Source: an uncultured Oscillospiraceae bacterium
Lineage (GTDB): Bacteria; Bacillota; Clostridia; Oscillospirales; Oscillospiraceae
DNA: 12,429 nt
Direction of reading: 5' to 3'
Assembly: GCA_900763965.1 (NCBI GenBank)
Contig: CAAFMG010000001.1
Location: 1 to 12,429 of the forward strand
Shown here: piece by piece, positions 1-7,260 of the stretch
How positions within the stretch are numbered: the stretch's first letter is position 1
How the letters are laid out: each line of letters opens with the position of its first letter
Position numbers and translations under genes: made by a program
Notes under the pieces: model-generated
The model's database searches: none
What the model saw: only the letters and a program-made list of their open reading frames with translations
What the model was told of the DNA's origin: nothing

Positions 1-369
1 GAGCGGACATATCAGTGGCACCTGCTGGAAGAAAAGTATATGCCATGGCGGCGCTATGAGGACGACGCATTCATGGAGCGGGGCGGCTACTGGTATCACA
101 AGCTGCACATCTACCTCTACCCCTTCTACTATATCAACTACACCCTCACCACCATGGGTGCGATGGAGTTCAAGAAGAAGTACGCCGAGAACAGGGACGC
201 GGCGTGGCAGGACTATCTCAAGCTCTGCAAGACCGGCGGCAGCCGCAGCTATCTGGAAACGCTGCGCTACGCGAATCTGGCCAACCCCTTCGAGCCTGGC
301 TCCGTGGAGCGCGCCTGCGGGTACGCGGAGGAAATCCTGCTCAGGCAGATTGCGGAGCAGGCGAAGTAA
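1..369 (+). CDS. M3 family oligoendopeptidase (PepF-like), C-terminal part; start lies before the window
   Basis: The frame is open from the first base and ends at a stop at 367-369, giving the last 122 residues. The segment around residues 10-50, with the elements YMPWRRYED, GGYWYHKLHIY and PFYYINYTL, resembles the conserved C-terminal helical region of clostridial M3 oligoendopeptidases. These are cytoplasmic zinc metallopeptidases that cut short peptides. The zinc-binding HExxH motif would lie upstream and is not in the window, so activity cannot be judged. The ATG at position 40 is an internal methionine, because the homology-like segment already begins upstream of it. The gene converges on cdsA and both end at the hairpin at 424-465. 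The family call is fairly sure; whether it is PepF in the strict sense is not. Confidence 0.8.
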   Translation, partial: ERTYQWHLLEEKYMPWRRYEDDAFMERGGYWYHKLHIYLYPFYYINYTLTTMGAMEFKKKYAENRDAAWQDYLKLCKTGGSRSYLETLRYANLANPFEPGSVERACGYAEEILLRQIAEQAK

Positions 370-423
370 GCGCAAGTCAGCACTGCATTCCGATCAAAAC
401 CTCCGGCGTTCAGTAAAATAATA

Positions 424-465
424 AAAAGGCAGACACATGGAAAACCGCCATGATGTCTGCCTTTT
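424..465. terminator. bidirectional rho-independent terminator between convergent genes
   Basis: An inverted repeat has arms at 424-440 and 448-465 (core ggcagaca / tgtctgcc, one bulged base) around a 7-base loop. One end is A-rich and the other T-rich, so it can end transcription on both strands. It lies 55 bp after the peptidase stop and 19 bp after the cdsA stop. Confidence 0.85.
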
Positions 466-484
466 CTTTATACTATTAAATCAG

Positions 485-1345
485 TCACAGGAAGCAGCCG
501 GTCATATTGCCGTAGAGCACCGCAAAGGGCGCGGCAAACAGGAAGCTGTCAAACCTGTCCAGAATTCCCCCATGCCCCGGAAGAACCCGGCTGAAATCCT
601 TGATGCCAACCGTCCGCTTGATCGTTGACATAGCCAGATCCCCGAACTGGCCGATGATGGAAGCCAAAAACAGGTAAAGGAACAGCCAGCCGTACCGTAT
701 CTCAACACCCGCGCACTGGGAATACAGGGAAGCGATCAGGCCCATGAGAATGACGGAGCTGACCATGCCGCCCAGCCCGCCTTCCACCGTCTTTCCGGGA
801 CTGATAGTGGGCGCCAGCTTATGGGTGCCCACCGCTCTGCCGACGAAATACGCCCCCACATCATTGACCGTGCAGCCCAGCGTGACAAAGATCAGAACGG
901 CAAGTCCCTGCGGCCACTGCCGGATTTCCACCGCGCTGTAGAAGAATATGGGAAGCATCAACGCGCAGGGCAGAATGTGCCAAAACCCGATGGAATGAAT
1001 CTCTTTCATGCGGCTCATAAACAACGAGAAGGCCACAATGGCAAGCACCCATACAAGCAAAAGGATCTCCGTGTAATATGGAAGCCTCCTCATACAGACT
1101 GCGGCCGCAATCAGACTCAGCAGCAGGACATTGTACCAAGTGCAGCATTTCGCGGCCCGAAGCAGCTCAACAATGCCCATAATGCTCAGCATTGCGGCCG
1201 CCGCTTCCAGCACATAGGCGTAGCGGGAAAAATATAGCACAAGAATCCCTGTCAGCGTAATCACTGCCCCTGTCCGCACGCGGATTTCCGATTCTGTCGC
1301 CGTTTTCTTTTGGGCTGGGCTGCAGCCGCCTGTCTCTGTTGTCAT
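485..1345 (-). CDS. cdsA: phosphatidate cytidylyltransferase (CDP-diacylglycerol synthase)
   Basis: This 286-residue integral membrane enzyme makes CDP-diacylglycerol from phosphatidic acid and CTP, the branch point to phosphatidylglycerol, phosphatidylserine and cardiolipin. Several hydrophobic segments run from about residue 25 to the end. The CDS family signature is clear near residues 240-265: STIKR, then KDF, then PGHGGILDRFD, with the expected basic and acidic residues. SPGKTVEG just upstream is also typical. I chose the ATG at 1345 because aaggaag lies 8 bases before it and it gives a normal family length. A longer frame to 1453 would run through a palindrome and has no sensible N-terminus. 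It is the last gene of the leftward series, separated from the thioesterase by a cluster of hairpins, and ends at the shared terminator. Confidence 0.93.
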   Translation of the reverse strand: MTTETGGCSPAQKKTATESEIRVRTGAVITLTGILVLYFSRYAYVLEAAAAMLSIMGIVELLRAAKCCTWYNVLLLSLIAAAVCMRRLPYYTEILLLVWVLAIVAFSLFMSRMKEIHSIGFWHILPCALMLPIFFYSAVEIRQWPQGLAVLIFVTLGCTVNDVGAYFVGRAVGTHKLAPTISPGKTVEGGLGGMVSSVILMGLIASLYSQCAGVEIRYGWLFLYLFLASIIGQFGDLAMSTIKRTVGIKDFSRVLPGHGGILDRFDSFLFAAPFAVLYGNMTGCFL

Positions 1346-1386
1346 CGCTTTTGCTTCCTTTTCTGTTTTCCTTTTCCGGCGCTGTT

Positions 1387-1551
1387 TCTCATACTGAACT
1401 CCAATTAAAATCTTTAAAAAAGATTTTAATTGCCTGAAGGGCATGGAGTTCATATGAGACTTGTTTTGTGATTTCTTTCCTTATAAATCACAAAACAGGC
1501 AGCGCCGTCAGGCGATGCCTTCCTGATTAAAATTAAGATTTTAATCAGGAA
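1387..1551. repeat. cluster of four adjacent palindromes between the thioesterase gene and cdsA
   Basis: Four hairpins lie almost end to end. (1) Outer arms 1387-1402 and 1445-1459 enclose a perfect AT-rich stem 1402-1415 / 1419-1432, with a 13-base one-sided bulge. (2) A perfect 13-bp stem, 1462-1474 / 1485-1497. (3) A GC-rich stem near 1498-1519 with one mismatch. (4) A perfect 14-bp stem, 1520-1533 / 1538-1551. Hairpins 1 and 4 share the 11-mer aagattttaat. The cluster fills nearly all of the 212-bp gap between two same-strand genes, so it could affect termination, RNA processing or stability, or be a dispersed palindromic repeat. None of the stems is followed by a convincing T-run on the coding strand. 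Confidence 0.75.
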
Positions 1552-1557
1552 ATAGTA

Positions 1558-2292
1558 TCAGAACTGGATCCGGGCGGCGAATACCCGGTGGTGGTTCTCG
1601 CTTCTGGTATCGGGGCGGGTCGCCTCGATCTGCATCACATCCCCCTGGACATCCCAGTTCATGGTCAGGGTCTCCCCTTCCAGTGCCTCGGACAGGTAGC
1701 AGATGGTCATCTCCCGGGGGGTATGGTTTTCATGGAAGGAGCTGGGCAGCAGATCGTAAATCCACTCAAAGTACCGGGCGTTGTTCATGTGTCCGTTCCG
1801 ATCCAGGTCGGAGAAGCACACCGTCCGGCGGGATGCCTTATCCAGGATCCGGGGCGGCAGAGAGGCAGGGGTCGCCAGCTCCGAGCCGGTGAGCAGGCCC
1901 TCAAAGTCCAGGCCGCTCTTGGCAGGCAGCACCATCAGCCGGGTGGTCTGATCCATCAGCACCCACAGGGAAATGGCCCGGAAAATTTCCGTTCCCGCTC
2001 CGTCATAGGCAATCACGCTTCTGGGGTAGGAAGCCCGGGTGACAGGCATGGGCCAGGTCTCCAGCCGGATGGTCTCATTCACCTTGGGCAGCCGGGTGAT
2101 CTGCACCCGGGTACGCAGAACCGCCCAGAACAGGTTCCGCTCCGCCAGAGCCCGGTGTCCCACACCGATGGCGCTTCCGTGGATGCCGGAAACCTCCTGA
2201 ATATAGTGCAGCAGCATTGCCGGCTTCAGCCGTCCGAAACGGTCAACGTCAGCAGTTTCAATGGTAATGTTTTGGGTATACACAGGTTTCAT
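1558..2292 (-). CDS. acyl-ACP thioesterase (FatA/FatB-type, double hotdog)
   Basis: The 244-residue protein has the length and layout of bacterial acyl-ACP thioesterases, which hydrolyse acyl-ACP to free fatty acid in the cytoplasm. The first hotdog domain carries LLHYIQEVSGIHG at residues 27-39. The second carries SDLDRNGHMNNARYFEW at 161-177, matching the family's catalytic D-x-N-x-H-x-N-N region (D164, N166, H168). The start at 2292 has gagg 7 bases upstream. It follows htrA by 115 bp on the same strand and precedes cdsA. Because it stands next to a phosphatidate cytidylyltransferase, its products may feed membrane lipid supply or remodelling; that is inference. Chain-length preference cannot be read from the sequence. 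Confidence 0.88.
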   Translation of the reverse strand: MKPVYTQNITIETADVDRFGRLKPAMLLHYIQEVSGIHGSAIGVGHRALAERNLFWAVLRTRVQITRLPKVNETIRLETWPMPVTRASYPRSVIAYDGAGTEIFRAISLWVLMDQTTRLMVLPAKSGLDFEGLLTGSELATPASLPPRILDKASRRTVCFSDLDRNGHMNNARYFEWIYDLLPSSFHENHTPREMTICYLSEALEGETLTMNWDVQGDVMQIEATRPDTRSENHHRVFAARIQF

Positions 2293-2407
2293 AATGGTGC
2301 CTCGATTCTTGTTGGTTCCATCGGCCAGATGGAAAAGGGGTTTGGTTTTGCTGTAGCTTTCCGGTTTTTTCTGTTATTTTCTATCTTTTTGGAAAATGCG
2401 GATGAAA

Positions 2408-3715
2408 TCATCCCTTATTTTCCGTCAGGGTCAGATCCACGGTGTACTGCTGGCCACCCCGGTAGATCACTGCCCGAACCACGTCCCCCACCTCATGGCT
2501 GTAAAGGAAGTTATTCAGGCTCTCCATGCCGGAGATCCGTTCCTCATCCAGGGAAACCAGGATATCTCCCGGCTCGATGCCGTAGTACTCGGCGTAGCTG
2601 CCGGAGGCCACCTTGGTGATATACAGGCCCCGGGGCATCCGGTAGTAATGCTGATAGAAGTTGGAAACGCCGTCACCGGTGATGCCTAATGTGGGCCGTC
2701 CGGAGACGTATCCCTGGCTGATCAGCTGATCCACCACTTCCTTTACCGTGGCGCTGGGAATGGCGAAGCCCAGACCCTCCACCCCGGCCTTATCGGTAAA
2801 GGCGCCGATCTTCATGGTATTGATACCGATGACCTGGCCGTAGCAGTTGATCAGGGGGCCGCCGGAGTTTCCGGAGTTCAGGGCAGCATTGGTCTGGATC
2901 AGGCTCATTTTACGCCCGTCCATGGTCACGTCCCGGTTGATGGCGGAGATAATTCCGTCGGTAAAGCTGCCCCGGAATTCCACACCCAGGGGGTCACCGA
3001 TGGCCGTCACCGTATCTCCCACCCGCAGGGCATTGGAATCACCGAACTGGGCGGGGGTCAGGTCATCGGCATTGATCCAAAGCACAGCCAGGTCGGAAAT
3101 ATCATCGCTTCCCACCACGCTGGCGGTAAACTTCCGGTCGTCCGTCAGCTGAACGGTGATCTGCTGGGCGCCTTCAATCACATGGCAGTTGGTCACCAGG
3201 TAGCCATCCCGGGACAGCACCACGCCGGTTCCGGTACTGGTTCCGGAGCGGGTCTGGCAGGAGATGGAGGCCACTGAGGGGATATTCTGCTCATAGATGG
3301 CTTGCAGGGAAAGTCCTGTCTCCTGGGGAATATTTTCCACAGACTGGGGGGATTCCTGTATAAAAATGGTCACGCTGCTGCTATCCGTATCGGCGGCGAA
3401 TTCCTCCACCGCCTCCGGCAGGGCCTCCTCCAGAGCGATGGCGCTGTCTCCACTGGGCGGAACGATCACATTCTCCGGGGTAAAGCATATAGAATTGGCC
3501 ACCTTTTCCTGGCTCTTGGCCTGGGTAAACAGCTTGGCATTGATAACGCCCAGCACGGTGATGATGCCGAACAGGAAGATGAAGAGGATCATCAGCATAG
3601 ACATACTGGTGCAGCGATCCTTGGGGGGCTGGGTACAGCCGGTCTGCCACCGATCCTCCTCCCAGGGGTCCTCCTCCTGGGAGAATTTTGGTTTATAATT
3701 TTTCCTTTCGTCCAT
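2408..3715 (-). CDS. htrA: HtrA/DegP-like membrane-anchored serine protease with PDZ domain
   Basis: The protein has 435 residues. A charged cytoplasmic N-terminus (1-37) is followed by one membrane helix at about 38-60, a linker, a trypsin-like domain at about 140-330 and a single PDZ domain at about 340-430. The catalytic triad is complete: H178 in TNCHVIEG, D208 in ISDLAVL and S284 in NSGNSGGPLIN. The TM-protease-PDZ order is that of Gram-positive HtrA/YkdA-type proteases, which degrade misfolded exported proteins at the outer membrane face. The start at 3715 has gagg 7 bases upstream. Only 19 bp separate it from the histidine kinase stop, so the two are almost certainly co-transcribed. 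This suggests the two-component system senses envelope stress. A helix in place of a cleavable signal peptide implies it stays anchored. Confidence 0.95.
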   Translation of the reverse strand: MDERKNYKPKFSQEEDPWEEDRWQTGCTQPPKDRCTSMSMLMILFIFLFGIITVLGVINAKLFTQAKSQEKVANSICFTPENVIVPPSGDSAIALEEALPEAVEEFAADTDSSSVTIFIQESPQSVENIPQETGLSLQAIYEQNIPSVASISCQTRSGTSTGTGVVLSRDGYLVTNCHVIEGAQQITVQLTDDRKFTASVVGSDDISDLAVLWINADDLTPAQFGDSNALRVGDTVTAIGDPLGVEFRGSFTDGIISAINRDVTMDGRKMSLIQTNAALNSGNSGGPLINCYGQVIGINTMKIGAFTDKAGVEGLGFAIPSATVKEVVDQLISQGYVSGRPTLGITGDGVSNFYQHYYRMPRGLYITKVASGSYAEYYGIEPGDILVSLDEERISGMESLNNFLYSHEVGDVVRAVIYRGGQQYTVDLTLTENKG

Positions 3716-3734
3716 AGGATAACCTCACAAATCG

Positions 3735-5156
3735 CTAGCTCACCAGAGGAAGGGTGAAGGTGAACTCGGTTTTGCCGTCCCGGCTGGTGACGGAGATGTT
3801 TTCGCCGTGGCTGCACACAATGGTTTTCACAATGTACAGGCCCAGTCCCCAGCCGTCCCGGTTCTTGGAGCGGGATTTGTCCAGCTTATGAAAGCGGTCG
3901 AACACCAAAGGCAGTTCATCCGGCGGGATGGTCTCGCCTTCGTTGGAAATGGATGTATAGATCTTATTGCCGCCCTCCCGGATCCGCAGTCCCAAGGTCT
4001 TGCCCTCGGGGCAGAACTTCACGGCGTTATCCAACAGGTTATACACCACCTGGGTGATATAGTCCCGGTTGGCAATGGTATACACCGGGTGCTCCGGCAT
4101 ATCCACATCCACATCCAGATGCTTATCGTTGATCTTCTTTTCAAAGGTAATCAGCACCTGACCCAGAATTTCTTCCATGTCGAAGTGCATCTTCTTTTCC
4201 TCAGGGATCTCCTGGCTTTGCAGCTGGGAGATATCCAGCATACTGCGCACCAGGCGGCTCAAACGTTTTGTCTCATCGGAGACGATATGCAGGTAGTGAT
4301 CCCGGCGGTCGGGGGGAATGGTTCCGTCCAGAATTCCGTCCACATAACCGGAAATGGTGGTCATGGGGGTTTTCAGCTCATGGGAGACGTTGGCCACGAA
4401 CTCCTGCCGCTGGTATTCGCTCTTTTGCAGAGAGGATGCCATATTATTGAAGGCCAATGCCAGCTCCTGCATTTCCTCACTGGTGGATTCATCCACCCGT
4501 ACCCGGGCGGTCAAATCGCCGTGGCCGAAAGCGTTTGCGGTTTTTGCCATCTCCTGCAAGGGGCGGCTTTCCCGCCGGGTGAAGATACTGGCCACAGCCA
4601 CCGCCAGCAGCACCACGAAGGAGGAGGTGGTCAGGAACAAATTGGAGATTCGGTTCAGAATCTCCGTCGTTGTCGTTACCGGGGTGGAGACGATGACCAC
4701 GCCGCCGGTACCGTTACTATTGGAAATTGGCAAACACACCACATACCGGGAGTCGGTATACAGGCCCTGGATCATGCCGGTGGAGGTATCGCCGCCCTGT
4801 TCCAGCACCCGCTGCAAATAGTCCTGGTCGATTTGCCAGCCGATATGGTTACAGGGGTTTGGGTAGCAGGAGCAGATGACAATCTTTCCCTCGCTGTTAC
4901 AGATCACAGCGTCAAAGCTGGAGATCTTCGTTGCGATATCCAGATTCAGCAGGAAGTCCCGGCTGTTAAGGCTTCCGTCCAGGGAGTAGGCCGCCGCCAG
5001 GTCCGCAAGGATCTGGCCGTCCTGTTTCAAATCGCTTACAGTGGTTTCGGTGATATAGTTGTTAATGAGCATCTGAAAGGAGGTGCCCAGCAGCACCAGC
5101 GACAGAAGCAGGATCGTTGCCACGATAAAAAAACTGCGCCCGAAGGAGCTTTTCAT
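3735..5156 (-). CDS. membrane sensor histidine kinase (PhoR/WalK-like architecture)
   Basis: The 473-residue protein has an N-terminal membrane helix (about 8-32), an extracytoplasmic domain (about 33-170), a second helix (about 172-192), a HAMP linker (about 193-245), a HisKA domain with phospho-acceptor H259 in NVSHELKTPM, and a HATPase_c domain. Its N box is NLLDNAVKF (372-380), and it has an SNEGE region (404-408) and the GWGLGL G2 box (435-440). It should autophosphorylate and pass phosphate to the OmpR-family regulator encoded upstream at 5529-6221. The sensor domain holds a cysteine cluster (C86, C95, C97, C102, with H104 nearby). It overlaps no neighbour, lies 19 bp before htrA and has its own promoter. 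The start at 5156 has gaggtg about 10 bases upstream. The signal sensed is unknown. Confidence 0.93.
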   Translation of the reverse strand: MKSSFGRSFFIVATILLLSLVLLGTSFQMLINNYITETTVSDLKQDGQILADLAAAYSLDGSLNSRDFLLNLDIATKISSFDAVICNSEGKIVICSCYPNPCNHIGWQIDQDYLQRVLEQGGDTSTGMIQGLYTDSRYVVCLPISNSNGTGGVVIVSTPVTTTTEILNRISNLFLTTSSFVVLLAVAVASIFTRRESRPLQEMAKTANAFGHGDLTARVRVDESTSEEMQELALAFNNMASSLQKSEYQRQEFVANVSHELKTPMTTISGYVDGILDGTIPPDRRDHYLHIVSDETKRLSRLVRSMLDISQLQSQEIPEEKKMHFDMEEILGQVLITFEKKINDKHLDVDVDMPEHPVYTIANRDYITQVVYNLLDNAVKFCPEGKTLGLRIREGGNKIYTSISNEGETIPPDELPLVFDRFHKLDKSRSKNRDGWGLGLYIVKTIVCSHGENISVTSRDGKTEFTFTLPLVS

Positions 5157-5197
5157 CCTCTCCCAGCACCTCGCTTCTATAAATATTTACAGGAATT

Positions 5198-5226
5198 ATT
5201 ATAATCAATCTCCGAATATAATGCAA
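5198..5226 (-). promoter_or_regulatory. predicted sigma-A-type promoter of the kinase-htrA unit
   Basis: On the minus strand the -35 is TTGCAT (5226-5221), followed by a 17-base spacer and a perfect TATAAT (5203-5198). The predicted start is near 5191, about 35 bases before the kinase ATG. The -35 is weak (TTG matches), but spacer and -10 are ideal. The uppP promoter uses the same TTGCAT with a 17-base spacer. Confidence 0.6.
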
Positions 5227-5254
5227 TACGCCACAAAAAAGTTTACATTTGCGG

Positions 5255-5406
5255 GGCGGGTTGCACCCGCTGGCTATGGCGAGTCTGTTACCCTGGTGCT
5301 TATCTCACACCGCTGGGGGTCACCCGGTTCGGCGGGTTGCACCCGCTGGCTATGGCGAGACTGTTACTCTGGTGGTGGTCACACACCGTTGGGGGTCACC
5401 CGGTTC
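5255..5406. repeat. two tandem 76-bp repeats in the regulator-kinase gap
   Basis: Unit 1 (5255-5330) and unit 2 (5331-5406) are the same length and differ at 7 of 76 positions by eye. Both start ggcgggttgcacccgctggc and end gggggtcacccggttc. Each unit holds the palindrome gcgggt-tgc-acccgc. Short frames run through the units, but none has a ribosome-binding site or recognisable protein, so I read this as non-coding. The rest of the 372-bp gap (5157-5528) holds the kinase promoter on one side and a G-rich stretch plus a terminator-like hairpin on the other. Confidence 0.85.
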
Positions 5407-5485
5407 GGGACATGGTTATGGTCGGGCTTTTAGGAGGTCGGGGAGTTGGTGGAATGGGACGGGTGTCCTGGTGGGGGGGTAAAGG

Positions 5486-5514
5486 GAAACCGCCACTTAC
5501 ACAGTGACGGTTTC
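5486..5514 (-). terminator. probable terminator after the response regulator gene
   Basis: A 12-bp stem with one mismatch (arms 5486-5497 and 5503-5514, loop of 5) lies 14 bp past the regulator stop. On the minus strand it is followed by ccctttaccc, so the T-run is short and termination may be partial. Confidence 0.55.
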
Positions 5515-5528
5515 TGAGTATGCGTATT

Positions 5529-6221
5529 TTAGTTTTGCAGAACCTCAAACTTATAGCCTACGCCCCAGACGGTTTTCAGGCTCCAGTTGGGGCTGACGCC
5601 TTCCAGCTTTTCCCGCAGGCGCTTCACATGAACGTCCACGGTGCGGCTGTCGCCGAAGTAGTCAAAGCCCCAGACCTCATCCAGCAGCTGATTGCGGGTA
5701 TAGACCCGGTTGGGAGAGGAGGCCAGGTAGTACAGCAGCTCCATTTCCTTGGGGGGTGTATCCACCTTTTTGCCGTCCACGGTCAGCTCAAAGGCATCCA
5801 TGTCAATCACCAGCTTATCGAACACCAGCCGTCTGGCCTTCTTTTCTGCGGCGGCACCGGAGGTACGGCGCAGAACGGCCTCGATCCGGGCCAAAACCTC
5901 TTTCATTTCAAAGGGCTTGGTGATGTAATCATCGGCACCGGTCTTTAGACCTGTGACCTTGTCATCGGTCTCGCCCTTGGCGGTGAGCATGATGATGGGG
6001 GTCTGGGATTCGGCACGGATGGCCTTACATACGGACCAGCCGTCCATCACAGGCATCATCACATCCAATAGCACCAGATCCGGCTTGATGGCCCGGTACT
6101 TGGCAAGGCCCTGTCCGCCGTCCCCGGCCACGGTAACGGCATAGCCCTCCTTTTCCAGATACATCTGCAGCAGCTCAGCAATGTTACGATCATCTTCCAC
6201 GATGAGAACAGACGTTGCCAT
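5529..6221 (-). CDS. OmpR/PhoB-family response regulator
   Basis: The 230-residue protein is a complete receiver plus winged-helix regulator. The receiver has the acidic pair E9/D10-D11, phospho-acceptor D53 in LLDVMMPVMDG, T80 in IIMLTAKGE and K102 in ITKPF. The C-terminal half (about 128-228) is a Trans_reg_C domain ending in DSRTVDVHVKRLREKL and a typical TVWGVGYKFE wing. It is the likely partner of the kinase at 3735-5156. It starts at 6221 with gaggagg close upstream. A TATAAT -10 (6266-6261) and phased direct repeats upstream suggest autoregulation. A terminator-like hairpin after it means the kinase is largely transcribed separately. PhoP, WalR or another subfamily cannot be settled from the protein alone. 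Confidence 0.94.
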   Translation of the reverse strand: MATSVLIVEDDRNIAELLQMYLEKEGYAVTVAGDGGQGLAKYRAIKPDLVLLDVMMPVMDGWSVCKAIRAESQTPIIMLTAKGETDDKVTGLKTGADDYITKPFEMKEVLARIEAVLRRTSGAAAEKKARRLVFDKLVIDMDAFELTVDGKKVDTPPKEMELLYYLASSPNRVYTRNQLLDEVWGFDYFGDSRTVDVHVKRLREKLEGVSPNWSLKTVWGVGYKFEVLQN

Positions 6222-6260
6222 AAGAATTCCTCCTCTTTCCTATTTGTTTCCTTTTCCCTT

Positions 6261-6324
6261 ATTATACCGCAAATGTCGCTGCTAAGGTGAATAATTTGTA
6301 AAGAGTACACAGTCAATTTGTGAA
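6261..6324 (-). promoter_or_regulatory. regulator promoter with 11-bp-phased direct repeats (OmpR-family box-like)
   Basis: On the minus strand TATAAT (6266-6261) forms a perfect -10, but no good -35 lies 16-19 bases upstream, which is typical of activated promoters. Upstream are TTCACA (6324-6319), TTTACA (6302-6297) and TTCACC (6291-6286) at offsets 0, 22 and 33. A degenerate copy, ACTGTG, lies at offset 11. Gram-positive PhoP boxes are TT(A/C/T)A(C/T)A repeats at about this spacing. The complement TGTAAA also fits a WalR half-site. The array lies between two divergent promoters. Confidence 0.5.
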
Positions 6325-6338
6325 CAAGCAAGTTTTTC

Positions 6339-6367
6339 TTGCATTGTTCCCCGATTGGGGGTATAGT
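6339..6367 (+). promoter_or_regulatory. predicted uppP promoter
   Basis: TTGCAT (6339-6344), a 17-base spacer and TATAGT (6362-6367) place transcription start near 6374, about 32 bases before the uppP ATG. The spacer contains the short inverted repeat cccc-gatt-gggg. A further short repeat, gcaag/cttgc, overlaps the -35. Confidence 0.55.
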
Positions 6368-6405
6368 TATGCTAAAGTAATTTTTGATTTATAAGGAGTA
6401 ACCCC

Positions 6406-7242
6406 ATGATCGAAATTTTGAAAGCCGTTCTCTTTGGCATTGTGGAGGGTGTCACCGAGTGGCTGCCCATTTCCTCCACCGGCCATTTGATCCTGCTCAA
6501 TGAGTTTATCAACCTGGATATGTCCGATGCCTTCCGCTCCATGTTTGATGTGGTGATCCAGCTGGGGGCTATTCTGGCGGTCATCGTCCTGTTCTTCCAC
6601 AAGCTCAACCCCTTCTCCCCTTCCAAGACCCAGGAGGAAAAGCATCAGACCTGGAGCCTGTGGTTCAAGGTGGTGGCAGCCATCATCCCCTCCGGCGTGG
6701 TGGGTGTTTTGTTTGATGACTGGATGGACGAGCATCTGCACAACGGCATTGTGGTAGCCATTGCCCTGATCGTCTACGGTGTGGCCTTCCTTTGGGTGGA
6801 GCGGCGCACCACCGGCAAGCATCTGCGCCGGATCGAAACGGTGGATGACATCAACTACAAAACCGCCCTGGCCATCGGTCTGTTTCAGTGCCTGAGCCTG
6901 GTTCCCGGCACCTCCCGCAGCGGCAGCACCATTCTGGGTGCCATTCTGGTAGGGGTGTCCCGGCCGGCGGGTGCGGAGTTCTCCTTCTTTATGGCCATTC
7001 CCACCATGCTGGGGGCTTCTGCCATCAAGGGACTGAAATTTATTCTGTCCGGGGTACAGGCCACAGGGATGGAAATTGCCGTTCTCATTGTGGGCTGCAT
7101 TGTCTCCTTCCTGGTGAGCCTTCTGGTGATCCGGGGACTGATGGAATATGTCCGCAAGCACTCCTTCTCCGCCTTTGGTGTGTACCGCATCGTTTTGGGC
7201 GTGATCGTTCTGGCCTACTTTGGCCTCAAACTGGTTTTATAA
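6406..7242 (+). CDS. uppP: undecaprenyl-diphosphatase (BacA/UppP)
   Basis: This 278-residue polytopic membrane protein dephosphorylates undecaprenyl diphosphate, recycling the lipid carrier for peptidoglycan and other wall polymers; it is also linked to bacitracin resistance. Both family motifs are intact: EGVTEWLPISSTGH at 14-27, with the conserved glutamates, serines and H27, and PGTSRSGST at 167-175 with R171. Hydrophobic segments cover most of the length, as expected. The start has aaggag 7 bases upstream. rqcH begins 18 bp after the stop, so the two are probably co-transcribed. The divergent regulator gene and the shared box-like region suggest the two-component system may also control uppP; that is inference. 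Confidence 0.96.
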   Translation: MIEILKAVLFGIVEGVTEWLPISSTGHLILLNEFINLDMSDAFRSMFDVVIQLGAILAVIVLFFHKLNPFSPSKTQEEKHQTWSLWFKVVAAIIPSGVVGVLFDDWMDEHLHNGIVVAIALIVYGVAFLWVERRTTGKHLRRIETVDDINYKTALAIGLFQCLSLVPGTSRSGSTILGAILVGVSRPAGAEFSFFMAIPTMLGASAIKGLKFILSGVQATGMEIAVLIVGCIVSFLVSLLVIRGLMEYVRKHSFSAFGVYRIVLGVIVLAYFGLKLVL

Positions 7243-7260
7243 TAAAAGGAATCCGATACC

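Noticed and set aside
1346..1453. Longer CdsA start at 1453
   Set aside because: The extension translates a palindrome and lacks a ribosome-binding site; ATG 1345 has aaggaag 8 bases upstream and gives a normal length.
2293..2407. Terminator after htrA
   Set aside because: Only short stems (ggatga/tcatcc and ttccatc/gatggaa) without a following T-run; not enough to call.
1588..2619. 343-codon plus-strand frame across the thioesterase-htrA junction
   Set aside because: Antisense shadow spanning two real genes and their gap; low-complexity composition.
3807..5204. 465-codon plus-strand frame opposite the histidine kinase
   Set aside because: Antisense shadow of a gene with complete kinase motifs.
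5083..5482. Short plus-strand frames through the 76-bp repeats
   Set aside because: They only translate the tandem repeat, lack ribosome-binding sites and start inside the antisense of the kinase gene.
6367..7161. 264-codon minus-strand frame opposite uppP
   Set aside because: Antisense shadow of UppP, rich in His/Gly/Gln; UppP motifs are intact on the other strand.
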